Origin: Prostheceraeus crozeri
Taxonomy: Eukaryota > Platyhelminthes > Polycladida > Euryleptidae
Assembly (NCBI GenBank): GCA_907163375.1
Contig: CAJQUW010015390.1
Coordinates: 558,001-622,000 of the forward strand
Length of the DNA stretch: 64,000 nucleotides
Direction of reading: 5' to 3'
Under the pieces are notes generated by a model, which saw only the letters and a list, made by a program, of their open reading frames with translations, did no database searches and was not told the DNA's origin. Shown here piece after piece: positions 1 through 8,521 of the stretch. Position 1 is the stretch's first letter. Each line of letters starts with the position of its first letter. The translations under genes and the position numbers were made by a program.

Positions 1-35
1 TAAACAGGATACATGATAATAAGAAGAAGTGTAAA

Positions 36-308
36 TTGATTCAAAATTCAAGTGATGATTTCATTCGTGATTTAGCTTTTGCAATACACAAATGTCTACC
101 TATTTACAAGCCTCTATTGAATGCTGGCTCTTTGAATAGCATTAAAAAGTTTTCAAATCCAAGGAGTAGTGATAAGAAAAGGCGAAACTTAATTCAGCGC
201 GGTGGTGGTGGGTTTCTAAGTATGTTAAATGATATTGGAAACAGTATTAATGGTGTAATCAATAGTCCACTTGGAAGGATTGCAGCAACTGCTGCAATGT
301 TAATATAA
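36..308 (+). CDS. Small Polinton protein of unknown function
   Basis: A 90-residue frame at the left edge of the element. The N-terminal half is mixed. A basic stretch near residues 45-55 is followed by a glycine run (GGGG) and a weakly hydrophobic glycine/alanine-rich tail. That layout recalls small virion-associated peptides with a membrane-active or core-binding tail, but I recognise no family. It lies upstream of a TATA-type promoter that drives the next gene, so it is probably the last gene of a leftward portion not seen here. It may also be a fragment whose beginning lies before the window. Confidence 0.4.
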   Translation: MIQNSSDDFIRDLAFAIHKCLPIYKPLLNAGSLNSIKKFSNPRSSDKKRRNLIQRGGGGFLSMLNDIGNSINGVINSPLGRIAATAAMLI

Positions 309-332
309 GGTTAGCGAATCATAAAGTGACAC

Positions 333-375
333 GTCATCACTTTGATTGATGAGTCATATATAGGTGTATATAAGG
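333..375 (+). promoter_or_regulatory. TATA promoter with CRE-like and AP-1-like sites
   Basis: CGTCATCAC lies at 333-341, an AP-1-type TGAGTCA at 351-357 and TGTATATAAGG at 365-375, about 85 bp before the start codon at 460. The same CGTCATCAC and TGTATATAAGG strings recur before the polymerase gene at 13068-13108, so this looks like the element's own promoter design. Confidence 0.65.
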
Positions 376-459
376 AAGACGCTTTAATGATATTTTACCA
401 CTTTCAAGTGACAATTCATTTGCGCTGGTTGAAAGCTCCGAATTAGTACTTGTTGAAAC

Positions 460-1194
460 ATGACTCAGAAAATGTATACAATCAGAGAGGAAGGTGACGC
501 TTTCGAGCAAGATCTCTTGAAGCTTCGTCCGACACGAAAGGTGCAAGGGATTGGAAATACGTTCTACTTTCAAACCTTGAATTATGGTGATGATGGCTTT
601 TATCTTCAAGTTCCATTCTTCCACAGTAATGGTATGTCTACATCAGGGTATAGCAATATGAGACAAATGCGAGTGACTTTTCCAAAATGGCAACAGGTGA
701 TTCTTAAAACTATTGACTCTTTCGCGAAAGAATGTGTTGAGCTGCCTGAAAGTGCTCCCACTCATTGGAGAAAGGCATTAGAGGAAGGAGTTGGTTATAA
801 GGAATTGCCGGAATTCGATACACTGTTTTTAAAACTATCGGATCATTTTCAAGCATTCGATCTCTTTACAAACGCGATGGAGTGTGAGGATCTCAAACGG
901 GGCCGCTATATGGGCTTAGTGCACGTTACCGGACTTTATATTGGCTCATATGGTTCGACTGGTAAAGTCGCATCTTTACAAATGAAGGTTCTTCAACTAG
1001 TCTATGAACCACTACCAATTGATAAATGTTTAATTTACATTGATAAGACTGCTTCAAGTGATGGGAAGGAAGAGAGCAAAAAGCGAGGTCGGAAATCTAA
1101 AGATGGGAATCCTAAATTGAAGTTGAAGCGCCAAGATGCTGACTTGAAAACTTTCTATAATCCTAATTGTGATGAGGAAACACAAATGTTTTAA
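460..1194 (+). CDS. Polinton protein of unknown function, possible ssDNA-binding protein
   Basis: A 244-residue protein with a mostly beta-prone body and a strongly basic tail (residues about 205-230, KKRGRKSK). The segment around residues 150-185 (RGRYMGLVHVTGLYIG, then SLQMKVLQLVYEP) has the alternating pattern of a beta-barrel nucleic-acid-binding fold. A single-stranded DNA-binding role in protein-primed replication is therefore possible, but this is inference from pattern only. The gene sits between a TATA promoter (365-375) and the packaging ATPase. A 16-bp tandem duplication overlaps its stop codon, and an AATAAA signal follows at 1249-1254. No named domain is recognised. Confidence 0.55.
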   Translation: MTQKMYTIREEGDAFEQDLLKLRPTRKVQGIGNTFYFQTLNYGDDGFYLQVPFFHSNGMSTSGYSNMRQMRVTFPKWQQVILKTIDSFAKECVELPESAPTHWRKALEEGVGYKELPEFDTLFLKLSDHFQAFDLFTNAMECEDLKRGRYMGLVHVTGLYIGSYGSTGKVASLQMKVLQLVYEPLPIDKCLIYIDKTASSDGKEESKKRGRKSKDGNPKLKLKRQDADLKTFYNPNCDEETQMF

Positions 1195-1254
1195 TTTGTA
1201 AATGTTTTAATTTGTAAATGTAACTTGAAAGTTTCTATTCTGAATGTAAATAAA
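1184..1254 (+). terminator. 3' end with 16-bp tandem duplication and AATAAA
   Basis: Two perfect copies of a 16-bp unit (AAATGTTTTAATTTGT) at 1184-1215 overlap the preceding stop codon. A poly(A) signal AATAAA follows at 1249-1254. This is a compact 3' untranslated region before the ATPase gene. Confidence 0.5.
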
Positions 1255-1335
1255 CTTGATCTGGAACATGTGTCTGTTTTGTTGTTCTAAGCAAAATTAG
1301 CGGGATGATGAGTTTAATGTTAATGGAATCATAAG

Positions 1336-1971
1336 ATGACAGATTTTCGTCTATTCACTGATCGCACAATGTGTGTCGCTGGACCAAGTCAGTCCGGTAA
1401 AACTACATTTGTAACTGAATTGCTACAATATAGAAATGAAATGTTTAACAAGGAAATTAAGAGAGTCAAATGGTATTATGGAATATTTCAACCACAACTA
1501 CATTCTGCACTTCGTCAGAAAGGTTATGAGGTGAAGCAAGGGTTGCCATCAACTGAGGATATCAAAGCAGGTGACTTACTAGTATTAGATGATCTATTAC
1601 GAGAAAGCAAATCTTCAAAGGATGTAACTGAAATGTTCATTCAAACTGCACATCATAGGGAAGCTTTTATTATCTACATCACCCAAAACATCTTCGATGG
1701 AGGGAAAGAGCAAAGAACTAGAAGTTTGAATACACATTATTTGGCAATATTTAAAAATCCAAGAGATAGCAGTCAGATACATCATCTCAGTAGACAGATA
1801 TTACCTCAACAACCTAAAGTACTTTCAAAAATATATGAGGATGTAACAAAGAAACCACATGGTTATCTATTTATTGATCTAACCCAGGAATGTCCGGAAC
1901 GACTTCGATTTCGAACAAATATCATATCTAATTCCGCTGAACCAATGACAGTTTTCTCGGTTCACAGTTAG
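1336..1971 (+). CDS. A32/FtsK-type genome-packaging ATPase
   Basis: A 211-residue P-loop ATPase of the FtsK/HerA superfamily, the class that pumps DNA into capsids in Polintons, adintoviruses and large DNA viruses. Walker A is GPSQSGKT at residues 16-23, and Walker B is LLVLDD at residues 81-86 after a short hydrophobic strand. A polar sensor-like segment (YITQN) lies near residues 114-118. The protein is full length for the short Polinton version of the family. It lies in the left morphogenesis block, ahead of the integrase and capsid genes. The start at 1336 directly precedes the conserved N-terminal strand, so no upstream start is needed. Confidence 0.9.
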   Translation: MTDFRLFTDRTMCVAGPSQSGKTTFVTELLQYRNEMFNKEIKRVKWYYGIFQPQLHSALRQKGYEVKQGLPSTEDIKAGDLLVLDDLLRESKSSKDVTEMFIQTAHHREAFIIYITQNIFDGGKEQRTRSLNTHYLAIFKNPRDSSQIHHLSRQILPQQPKVLSKIYEDVTKKPHGYLFIDLTQECPERLRFRTNIISNSAEPMTVFSVHS

Positions 1972-1980
1972 TTTTAAGCA

Positions 1981-2661
1981 ATGTACTTTGTTGCCTTATT
2001 ATTTTCAAACATGTCGTATTCAAAGATGGTAGTCATTCCTCAAGAGGAGTATGTACAATTGACTACATTACAAAGTGCACAGGAAGTCAAAAATATAGAT
2101 CAACCTATTACGAATCAACTTAAGGAACTAACACAAAAGGATATGGAAATTCAGAAGATTAAGGATCCCTATCGACGAATGCAGTTAGCAGCTGAAAACA
2201 TTGACGAGAGGCGACAGATTCGTGACAAGTTGCGACGATTTATAACCTTGTCAACACCTCGACCATATCGTGTGCGCGCTGAGCGATTATTTGACTTCAT
2301 TGATCCACATGTGAAGTTCAATGAGAGAGGGGAGATAATAGATGAAACAACTGGTGATGTTATTAGAAATAGTCACATAGATGACCTTCTACAATATGCT
2401 GTCAGAGATGTAAGGCGAAAACTAGGTGCACCACAAGGGTGGTCATATTTTCAGAAAATTTTATCTGATCAAAATGTACCTCACAATATTATTGGAGGAC
2501 CGACTGTGAATGAATTGGTTAAGGGTCACTTACAAGATGGATCAAAGAGTAAAACACCCACGATGGCGGTCAAGCGAGAGCTTGCAGATCCCGATGATCT
2601 GCAACCAAAAAGAGCTACTAGGCGCTCAATGCGTGTTGCGAAGGAGTATAGTAAATATTAA
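1981..2661 (+). CDS. Conserved Polinton protein of unknown function
   Basis: A frame of 226 residues. The methionine at residue 11 (position 2011) is an equally good start. The centre (residues about 45-95) is charged and helical, probably a coiled coil. It is followed by a compact region with repeated aromatic and arginine positions (residues about 75-165) and a basic tail rich in KR (KPKRATRRS-like composition). It sits between the packaging ATPase and the integrase, 10 bp after the ATPase stop, implying shared transcription. Proteins of this sort are regular members of invertebrate Polintons, but I know no assigned function. Confidence 0.6.
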   Translation: MYFVALLFSNMSYSKMVVIPQEEYVQLTTLQSAQEVKNIDQPITNQLKELTQKDMEIQKIKDPYRRMQLAAENIDERRQIRDKLRRFITLSTPRPYRVRAERLFDFIDPHVKFNERGEIIDETTGDVIRNSHIDDLLQYAVRDVRRKLGAPQGWSYFQKILSDQNVPHNIIGGPTVNELVKGHLQDGSKSKTPTMAVKRELADPDDLQPKRATRRSMRVAKEYSKY

Positions 2662-2695
2662 GCAAATATGAATTAAGCCTTGCCTCTCTCATATC

Positions 2696-3022
2696 ATGTC
2701 GTTACAAAAATTTTGCTGTTGTTTGAAATCTGCGCTCGAAGGCAAAGGAGAAGAGGGTATAGAGGTTGATATCAATTGTGTTAGCAGTTGCTGTGCGAGT
2801 AATACGCGTGCAAATCAGAACAAAGACGATGAGTACAGCAGTGAAACTCAGAAAGATTTATTACGACTTAAATCATCCCGCAAGTTTCAGTCGTCCGGAG
2901 GTTCTAGCTCGTGCAGCAGGTGTGGGAATAGAGAAAGTCAAGAAGTGGTTGAGGAGTCAACCGACTTACACTCTTCACAAAAATGCGAGAAAGCGGTTTC
3001 CAACAAGAAAATATGTTGTTAA
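2696..3022 (+). CDS. Cysteine-rich frame overlapping the integrase start
   Basis: A 108-residue frame beginning with a cysteine cluster (KFCCCLKS) and a second cluster near residues 28-33 (CVSSCC). From 2829 on it overlaps the integrase gene in another frame. Only the first 45 or so residues look selected; the rest may be a shadow of the integrase. A short cysteine-rich protein, or an alternative leader to the integrase, are both possible. I do not recognise a family with certainty. Confidence 0.35.
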   Translation: MSLQKFCCCLKSALEGKGEEGIEVDINCVSSCCASNTRANQNKDDEYSSETQKDLLRLKSSRKFQSSGGSSSCSRCGNRESQEVVEESTDLHSSQKCEKAVSNKKICC

Positions 3023-3917
3023 CAATATAGATAGTCAATGGCAAGCGGACTTGGCTGACATGCAACAGATATCACAGTACAATGATGGCTATAAATACAT
3101 CTTAACCGTAATAGATATTTTATCTCGCTATGCTTGGGCACGTGCGCTGAAATCTAAACGAGGACCAGAAGTTGAAGCGGCTTTTCAGAGCATTTTCGAT
3201 GAAGGGCGTGTTCCGCAAAGAATACAGACCGATCAAGGGAAGGAATTCGAAAACTCTCATGTTCGAAGTCTCCTTAAAAGTCATAATGTGGAATTGTTTA
3301 GTGTCAAAAGTGCTTATAAAGCTGCCATGGTTGAGAGGTTCAATCGCACACTGAAGACAAAAATATGGCGCTATTTCACTGCAAAAAATTCACATGTTTG
3401 GGTAGGTGAGCTGCAGAAATTTGTTAAGAATTACAATGAAAGCTACCATCGAATCATTAAGATGAAACCAGTTGATGTTACCCCAGATAATGCGATGGAT
3501 GTATGGCTTCGATTGTATGATAAGAAAGCGAAAAACATTTCCAATGAAAAGAAAATTAATGTTGGTGATAGAGTTCGGAATTCAAAGGTTAAGTCTACAT
3601 TTGAGAAGGGGTATCTACCTAATTGGACTGAAGAAGAGTTTTTTGTGGATGAAGTAAATACAAAATTTAGACCCACCATGTATAAATTAATAGATTACCA
3701 TGGCAATCCAATTGAAGGAAAATTTTACTCTTATGAATTGCAAGTAGTAGACAGAAGTGAAGAGGTGTATATGATTGATAAAATAATTAGGAGGAAAGGT
3801 CATGGCAATCAAAGGAAATATTTAGTTAAATGGAAAGGATATCCTGATTCATTCAATAGCTGGATAACGCACCAGGATCTACAAAATGTGGAGATGGGAG
3901 ACACTCGAAACTTTTAA
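2829..3917 (+). CDS. Retroviral-type integrase with C-terminal chromodomain
   Basis: A 362-residue DDE integrase of the Polinton type. Counting from the start at 2829, the catalytic acids are D74 (QADLADM), D135 (TDQGKEF) and E169 (MVERFNRTLK), with 33 residues between the second and third. A C-terminal chromodomain lies at about residues 312-353 (YLVKWKGYPD core). The frame is open further upstream, to 2766, but the methionine at 2829 opens the usual N-terminal region (KIYYDLNHPASFS), so it is preferred. The enzyme inserts the element's DNA ends into chromosomes. The chromodomain is thought to steer targeting through histone marks in related integrases. The preceding cysteine-rich frame overlaps it. 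Confidence 0.93.
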   Translation: MSTAVKLRKIYYDLNHPASFSRPEVLARAAGVGIEKVKKWLRSQPTYTLHKNARKRFPTRKYVVNNIDSQWQADLADMQQISQYNDGYKYILTVIDILSRYAWARALKSKRGPEVEAAFQSIFDEGRVPQRIQTDQGKEFENSHVRSLLKSHNVELFSVKSAYKAAMVERFNRTLKTKIWRYFTAKNSHVWVGELQKFVKNYNESYHRIIKMKPVDVTPDNAMDVWLRLYDKKAKNISNEKKINVGDRVRNSKVKSTFEKGYLPNWTEEEFFVDEVNTKFRPTMYKLIDYHGNPIEGKFYSYELQVVDRSEEVYMIDKIIRRKGHGNQRKYLVKWKGYPDSFNSWITHQDLQNVEMGDTRNF

Positions 3918-3957
3918 GCTAATATAGCATGTGACTTCTTCCATATATGACTTTAAC

Positions 3958-5535
3958 ATGTCTACTAACTTCAATATCATTCTTCCAAGCAATAGCAACC
4001 CCAAGATATTCCCAAGTAACAAACCATCTCTATACTCTGTTGAATTCGCTAATCCAATTACTCTGCATGGACCCCATGAAGTTGCTCTAACTGAAATTAC
4101 TTATTACAACGATATCAGTTTGCTAAAGAACAACTATTTTGAATTACATAAAGAAGTGCGAGAGAAGGATGATTGCTTTCGCATATTTCAAAATAGTCTA
4201 CATGGTACATGGGCTTTTCATCATCTAACTTTACATCCTTTTTCAACATCTTTACCATCTGTCCAAAACATGATTAAAATTCAAAAGGCATTTGCAACGT
4301 CAACTTTTAATTCTAAGGTTCCCACAATGAGCTTGCAAGATACAGAAAAGGAAATCGGTAGAATGTTTGAACGAATAAATGATCTCTTCAAGCTGACTTT
4401 GAATAAATTCTACAAACCAGTCATAAAGGGGTCAACAAAATTGATGAAGGAAGGGAAGCATGTTCTTCTTGTATTAGGTAAGGATTTGAGTCATACTTTT
4501 GGGTATTCCAGAACAACTTTCTCATCAAGGTATTGGTACAATGGACGTGGGTGGAATTCGGAGAGAAAAGTCACTGATTTTAAATGCAGAATTGTGCCAT
4601 TGTATGCATTACAAAAAAGGAGCATCCGAGTAAAAAATAAATTTGAGGTCATTAGAAGTGTTGAAGACTTTGCAAGAAAGTTTCAAGGATCAGTGCCAGA
4701 AACGTTAATGACTTGTGAATATAAGAAAGAGAAAGTAACTTTATATACTGTTGAAACGGAGGCAGAATTTATTGTTTTTACTAAAAAGACACCATTGGAA
4801 AAGTCTGAGTCCGCTGTTATTGAATTTGGATCTGAAATGATTGGGATGTTTAAGGGCCTTGAAAGCGCACCTTGGTTGACAGAATTAAATGATACATTCA
4901 AGGTTCAATTGTCCTCTTCTAAACTCAAAGCATCAACAAATGCTTCATGGGATATCCACGTATACAGCGAAGACATATCGGGTGATGAATTGTCTACTTC
5001 CAGTGAACTTGTAAAAAGAGTTAATTTGAACATTGAAAGCTTGAAAACGCCATCTGAATTGTGTACAAAGTTAAATGAGTTTGGTGTAGATTACCTTGAT
5101 GCAGATGAATATCACTTTTCTTATGACCCACATAAGAAACGCATGATTCTAAAGGTAGGGAAGAACTCTCTTGTCAAGCTGGATAGCGTGTTAACGACCA
5201 CATTGGGATTCTCAAAATCAACTATTTATGAAGGCACATCAATAGGCGATACAGCCCCATCACTAGAGCGTGATATAAGTAACTTATACGTCTATTGTAA
5301 CATTATTGAATATACAAGGGTTGGCGACATTGAGGCCCCACTTCTGCGCACATTTCTTCTCTCATCCGTAAGGAAGCAACTAATCAATCGAGAATTTTTT
5401 AACACAATGTATCTACCAATCAGCCGAAATTTCATCAATAGAATTGACATATCAATTCATGATGATGCAGGAGAAGTAGTACCGTTCTGTGGTGGTGTTA
5501 CTGTTTTGACCCTACATATTAGGTCACGAGAATAA
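3958..5535 (+). CDS. Penton-like minor capsid protein
   Basis: About 525 residues from the methionine at 3958; the frame is open from 3931. The N-terminal signature (YSVEFANPITLHGPHEVAL, then TEI) and the C-terminal signature (NLYVYCNIIEYTRVGD, then APLLR, and a final IDISIHDDAGEVVPF) match the large protein next to the capsid gene in invertebrate Polintons. That protein is regarded as the single-jelly-roll vertex (penton) protein. Assignment as penton rests on my memory of the family and on position before the core and major capsid genes, not on a structure search. The motif GTGACTTC with a following CCATA lies just upstream (3931-3945) and again before the next gene (5549-5562). Confidence 0.7.
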   Translation: MSTNFNIILPSNSNPKIFPSNKPSLYSVEFANPITLHGPHEVALTEITYYNDISLLKNNYFELHKEVREKDDCFRIFQNSLHGTWAFHHLTLHPFSTSLPSVQNMIKIQKAFATSTFNSKVPTMSLQDTEKEIGRMFERINDLFKLTLNKFYKPVIKGSTKLMKEGKHVLLVLGKDLSHTFGYSRTTFSSRYWYNGRGWNSERKVTDFKCRIVPLYALQKRSIRVKNKFEVIRSVEDFARKFQGSVPETLMTCEYKKEKVTLYTVETEAEFIVFTKKTPLEKSESAVIEFGSEMIGMFKGLESAPWLTELNDTFKVQLSSSKLKASTNASWDIHVYSEDISGDELSTSSELVKRVNLNIESLKTPSELCTKLNEFGVDYLDADEYHFSYDPHKKRMILKVGKNSLVKLDSVLTTTLGFSKSTIYEGTSIGDTAPSLERDISNLYVYCNIIEYTRVGDIEAPLLRTFLLSSVRKQLINREFFNTMYLPISRNFINRIDISIHDDAGEVVPFCGGVTVLTLHIRSRE

Positions 5536-5578
5536 GGCTTTACGCTATTGTGACTTCCATAGTTATTCAATAGTCATA

Positions 5579-6061
5579 ATGACAGGCATTTACAGTAGAC
5601 CATCATATCAGAGCGGTTATCCCGTGTTTGTTGGAGGTAGACGACAAGTTGGAGGAGGCATATTTGGTGCACTAAGACGTATGGTTCTTCCAACACTCAA
5701 AAAGTATGGCGTACCAATCATGAAGCGTGTTGGAAGCAGGGCTTTAGATTTCGGTGCAAATGTTGCAGCTGATGCGCTTCAAGGTGAGGATATCGGTGAA
5801 TCTATGAAAATGCGCGCGCAGCAATCTGCCATAGACGCATTAGATGATTTAACAAAGACGAGACGTACAGTTCGGAAGAAGCGTAGGAAGTCAAGACAAG
5901 TTGGATCAGGCCGAGTTACTAAGCAAAGACGCAGGAAAAGTAAAAAGCCGACTAGAGCAGCACGTTCTAAATCTAGACGTCGAGTGAAAACAAGAAAGCG
6001 CAAACGAAATTCCACAGCTACTAGAAACAAGTCAAAACGAAGGAAGACAACATATTTGTAG
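5579..6061 (+). CDS. Basic virion core / DNA-condensing protein
   Basis: A 160-residue protein in two parts. Residues 1-85 hold a glycine-rich start and an amphipathic stretch (GGGIFGALRRMVLPTLKKYG) followed by an alanine-rich segment. Residues 92-158 are almost entirely lysine and arginine with serine, threonine and glycine. This composition is that of adenovirus core proteins and of the small basic virion protein in adintoviruses and Polintons, which packs DNA in the capsid. A penton-base or membrane-active role for the amphipathic N-terminus is possible. It lies 43 bp after the penton-like gene and 10 bp before the major capsid region. Confidence 0.72.
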   Translation: MTGIYSRPSYQSGYPVFVGGRRQVGGGIFGALRRMVLPTLKKYGVPIMKRVGSRALDFGANVAADALQGEDIGESMKMRAQQSAIDALDDLTKTRRTVRKKRRKSRQVGSGRVTKQRRRKSKKPTRAARSKSRRRVKTRKRKRNSTATRNKSKRRKTTYL

Positions 6062-6071
6062 AGCTAATACG

Positions 6072-7354
6072 ATGCAGAGTATCAATTCGGCTTTGTGTTT
6101 CTTCGATTCTCCCCCTCATCAGACAGACATCATCTCCTCAACAATTGCAGACATAGTCCCCACAACAAATATCGATGGTAACCAGCAGCCTATTCAGTTT
6201 GATATACCTGCCAATCCTCAAGATTATATTGACTGTCAATCCATTGATTTAGAGTTGTGTATACAAATTAAGAAGACTGATGGTACAAATATCGATTCAT
6301 CCAAGGATAAAGTGGGATTAGCAAATCTTCCTATTGCCAGTCTGTTCTCAGATGTGTATCTAATATTGAATGACAAACAGATTGAAGGAGGGGATCGAGC
6401 ATATCCATATGGAGCATATATACATACAATGACTCAATTTCAAAAGCAAGCTAAACAGTCACACTTGCAAGTTTCTGGGTGGTATGATGATCAGCAAGGG
6501 AAATTTGATGAGGTTTCAAATACAGGGTTGAAAAGACGAATGGATTTAACAGCGGATTCAAAGGAATTATACTTGAAAGGACCCGTCTATCTTGATTTCC
6601 TTCGTCAATCTAGATATCTGCTATCACAGGTTAAAATGCAAATAAAATTTATTCGTGCAAATCCTGAGTTCGCGTTAATGGCTTTTGGAGCTACAAACTA
6701 TCAAGTCAACATAAGTAATGCCGTGCTCAATGTAAGGCGAGTAACAATGAACCGTCAGTCATCAACGAGCATGCGACAGGATTGAGGAAAAACAATGCAA
6801 TATATCCAGTTAATCACAGTGTGTTGACAAACTTCACAATTGGTGCGGGATCATCCTCAGAAGCCTACCCAAATCTTTTTCCCACTGCAATGCCAAAGGC
6901 GGTGTATATCACATTTGTGGAAAATGAGGCATTCATTGGTGCTTTTGAAAAGAATCCATTCAATTTCCAACACTTTAATGTTAGCAAACTAGCACTCTAT
7001 CAGGATGGGAAATTTGTATCTTGCAAAGCATATGAGCCTAATTTCAAAGATGGCAAATTCGCACGTGAATATGGTTCTATTTTCACCGCCCTCAACATGT
7101 TTAATACAGACGATTCAAATGGAATTACAATGGATATATACAAGAATGGCTACTTCTTCATTATGTACAACCTCACAGCAGATGCAGATCTAGGTGGTGA
7201 AAGCGTAGGAGTTACAAAGCCTGGAAATCTACGACTGGAGGTATCATTTGAGTCACCTTTGAAGAAAACAATTACTTGTCTCATTTATGCTATCTATGAT
7301 AGCAAAGTTGAGATAACAAGAATGAGAGACGTGACTGTCAGCTATCAAAGATGA
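6072..7354 (+). pseudogene. Major capsid protein region (double jelly roll)
   Basis: The region matches the hexon-like double-jelly-roll capsid protein of Polintons, a family that appears in invertebrate genomes as many F54H12.2-like predictions. The N-terminus has the expected pattern (INSALCFFDSPPHQTDI, then polar beta strands, then VYLILNDKQIEG and YPYGAYIHTM). The remaining part keeps typical strands, including an EYGSIFTALNMFNTDDSNG-type loop. The combined extent is the usual length for the family. The region is broken about once. It follows the core protein gene and directly precedes the protease, the standard Polinton order. Confidence 0.85.
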
Positions 7355-7815
7355 GTAACTTAAGCAACATAGAAATCTTGAGGAAAATGAGGAAAGCTCA
7401 TCCCTACTCCAAGACAATATTTCTCAATGTCTTTTCTAGAGATAATTTACCTGATTCAATTCCTTTCTATCCTTGTTCACTTATCATCAATACGGATACC
7501 AACAATCTTCCCGGAAAACATTGGATTGCTGTATACATCAATCGTTATAAAGTTGCCGAATATTTTGACTCTCTTAATCAACCTCGTTTACATGATATCG
7601 CATTATGGATGAACAGGTTCTCCTGGACTGTTAGGAAAGTGACATCGTTCCCACTTCAAAGTAATACATCTCTAATGTGCGGTGGCTATGTACTCTATTT
7701 TGTCAACGAGAGACCATTGACAAATAACTGTAAAAGTGCTTTAGAACTATTTTCAAAAAACTGTGATAAAAATGATGTAATTCTTACTAAATATGTTGAA
7801 ACAGTTTTGAAATAA
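7351..7815 (+). CDS. Adenain-like cysteine protease
   Basis: A 154-residue C48/C5-type (Ulp1/adenain) protease that processes capsid precursors. The catalytic histidine lies in GKHWIAVYI (about residue 58), the acidic partner in AEYFDSL (about residue 75), the oxyanion glutamine in FPLQS and the nucleophile in MCGGYVLYFV (about residue 110). Length and motif spacing fit the family. Its start overlaps the end of the capsid region by a few bases. The stop codon is part of an AATAAA poly(A) signal (7811-7816), a very compact viral-style gene end. Confidence 0.92.
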   Translation: MSNLSNIEILRKMRKAHPYSKTIFLNVFSRDNLPDSIPFYPCSLIINTDTNNLPGKHWIAVYINRYKVAEYFDSLNQPRLHDIALWMNRFSWTVRKVTSFPLQSNTSLMCGGYVLYFVNERPLTNNCKSALELFSKNCDKNDVILTKYVETVLK

Positions 7816-7884
7816 AGTTTTATGTTGTATCATTAACTTGCTATCTTTTTTTTCCAAAACAAGGGTTTGTTTATAAGGAAAACA

Positions 7885-7964
7885 AAAAACATGCTCATAT
7901 TTCATTATCTATTCACATATATACAAAAACATGTTCATATTTCATTATCTATCCACATATATAC
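7885..7964. repeat. 40-bp tandem duplication between convergent genes
   Basis: Two copies of a 40-bp AT-rich unit (7885-7924 and 7925-7964) differing at two positions. They lie between the plus-strand protease 3' end and the minus-strand TBP-like 3' end. Confidence 0.85.
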
Positions 7965-7969
7965 AAAAT

Positions 7970-8521
7970 CTACAATTTGGTTTTCATGAAACATTTTTTC
8001 AAATCACATATGATGGGAGGCACATCACTTATGTCTTTAATGCCGGTTATCACAATCTTTCCATTATGGAACACATGAACATGATATGGATGCCAGTTAG
8101 TCAATTGAGCTGCTGGAAATAACTCCACTTCATAAGTTAGATTATGTGATGATGTAACTTTACGGAAATCATAGTGATAGTGTAATTCACATAACACGGT
8201 CATTGTCTTCACTTTCCAATCAGATAATGAATCACCAAGTAAATGTTCCAAAGTTAAGTGTAGATATGAGAGATCACCCTCCATGACCCTTCCAATACAT
8301 TGGATTGTTCCATTTGGAAAGAATAGGATAGTGAGAGATCTATCCTTCCTCTGAATCCTCCATGTTAACATTGAGGGTCTTCCAAGATGTAAGCTCGTTG
8401 TCGGCTTCAATTTGCGTTTTATCAGTAACCATTGTTTTCGGTTGGGTATATTCCTCTCGATCTCTTGTAGATTGAGTTTTGACTTTGCTTTTGTAGTTAA
8501 CATCCAATTTACAACTTCCAA
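7970..8521 (-). CDS. TATA-binding-protein-like protein encoded by the Polinton
   Basis: A 183-residue protein, the length of a bare TBP core, with two similar halves. Repeat one ends FFPNGTIQCIGRV (residues 67-79) and repeat two VFHNGKIVITGIKD (150-163). The two glycine anchors are 83 residues apart, against about 91 in human TBP. The linker YEVELFP (130-136) matches TBP's YEPELFP, and DWKVKTM (101-107) aligns with DFKIQNM. Three of the four DNA-intercalating phenylalanines appear kept (F68, F135, F151); the first is not. Predicted role: recognising TATA promoters for the element. Alignment is from memory of human TBP. It is the last minus-strand gene and overlaps the frame before it by 182 bp. 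Confidence 0.78.
   Translation of the reverse strand: MEVVNWMLTTKAKSKLNLQEIERNIPNRKQWLLIKRKLKPTTSLHLGRPSMLTWRIQRKDRSLTILFFPNGTIQCIGRVMEGDLSYLHLTLEHLLGDSLSDWKVKTMTVLCELHYHYDFRKVTSSHNLTYEVELFPAAQLTNWHPYHVHVFHNGKIVITGIKDISDVPPIICDLKKCFMKTKL

Noticed and set aside
3172-3657. Short frames inside the integrase gene in other phases
   Set aside because: They are shadows of the conserved integrase frame.
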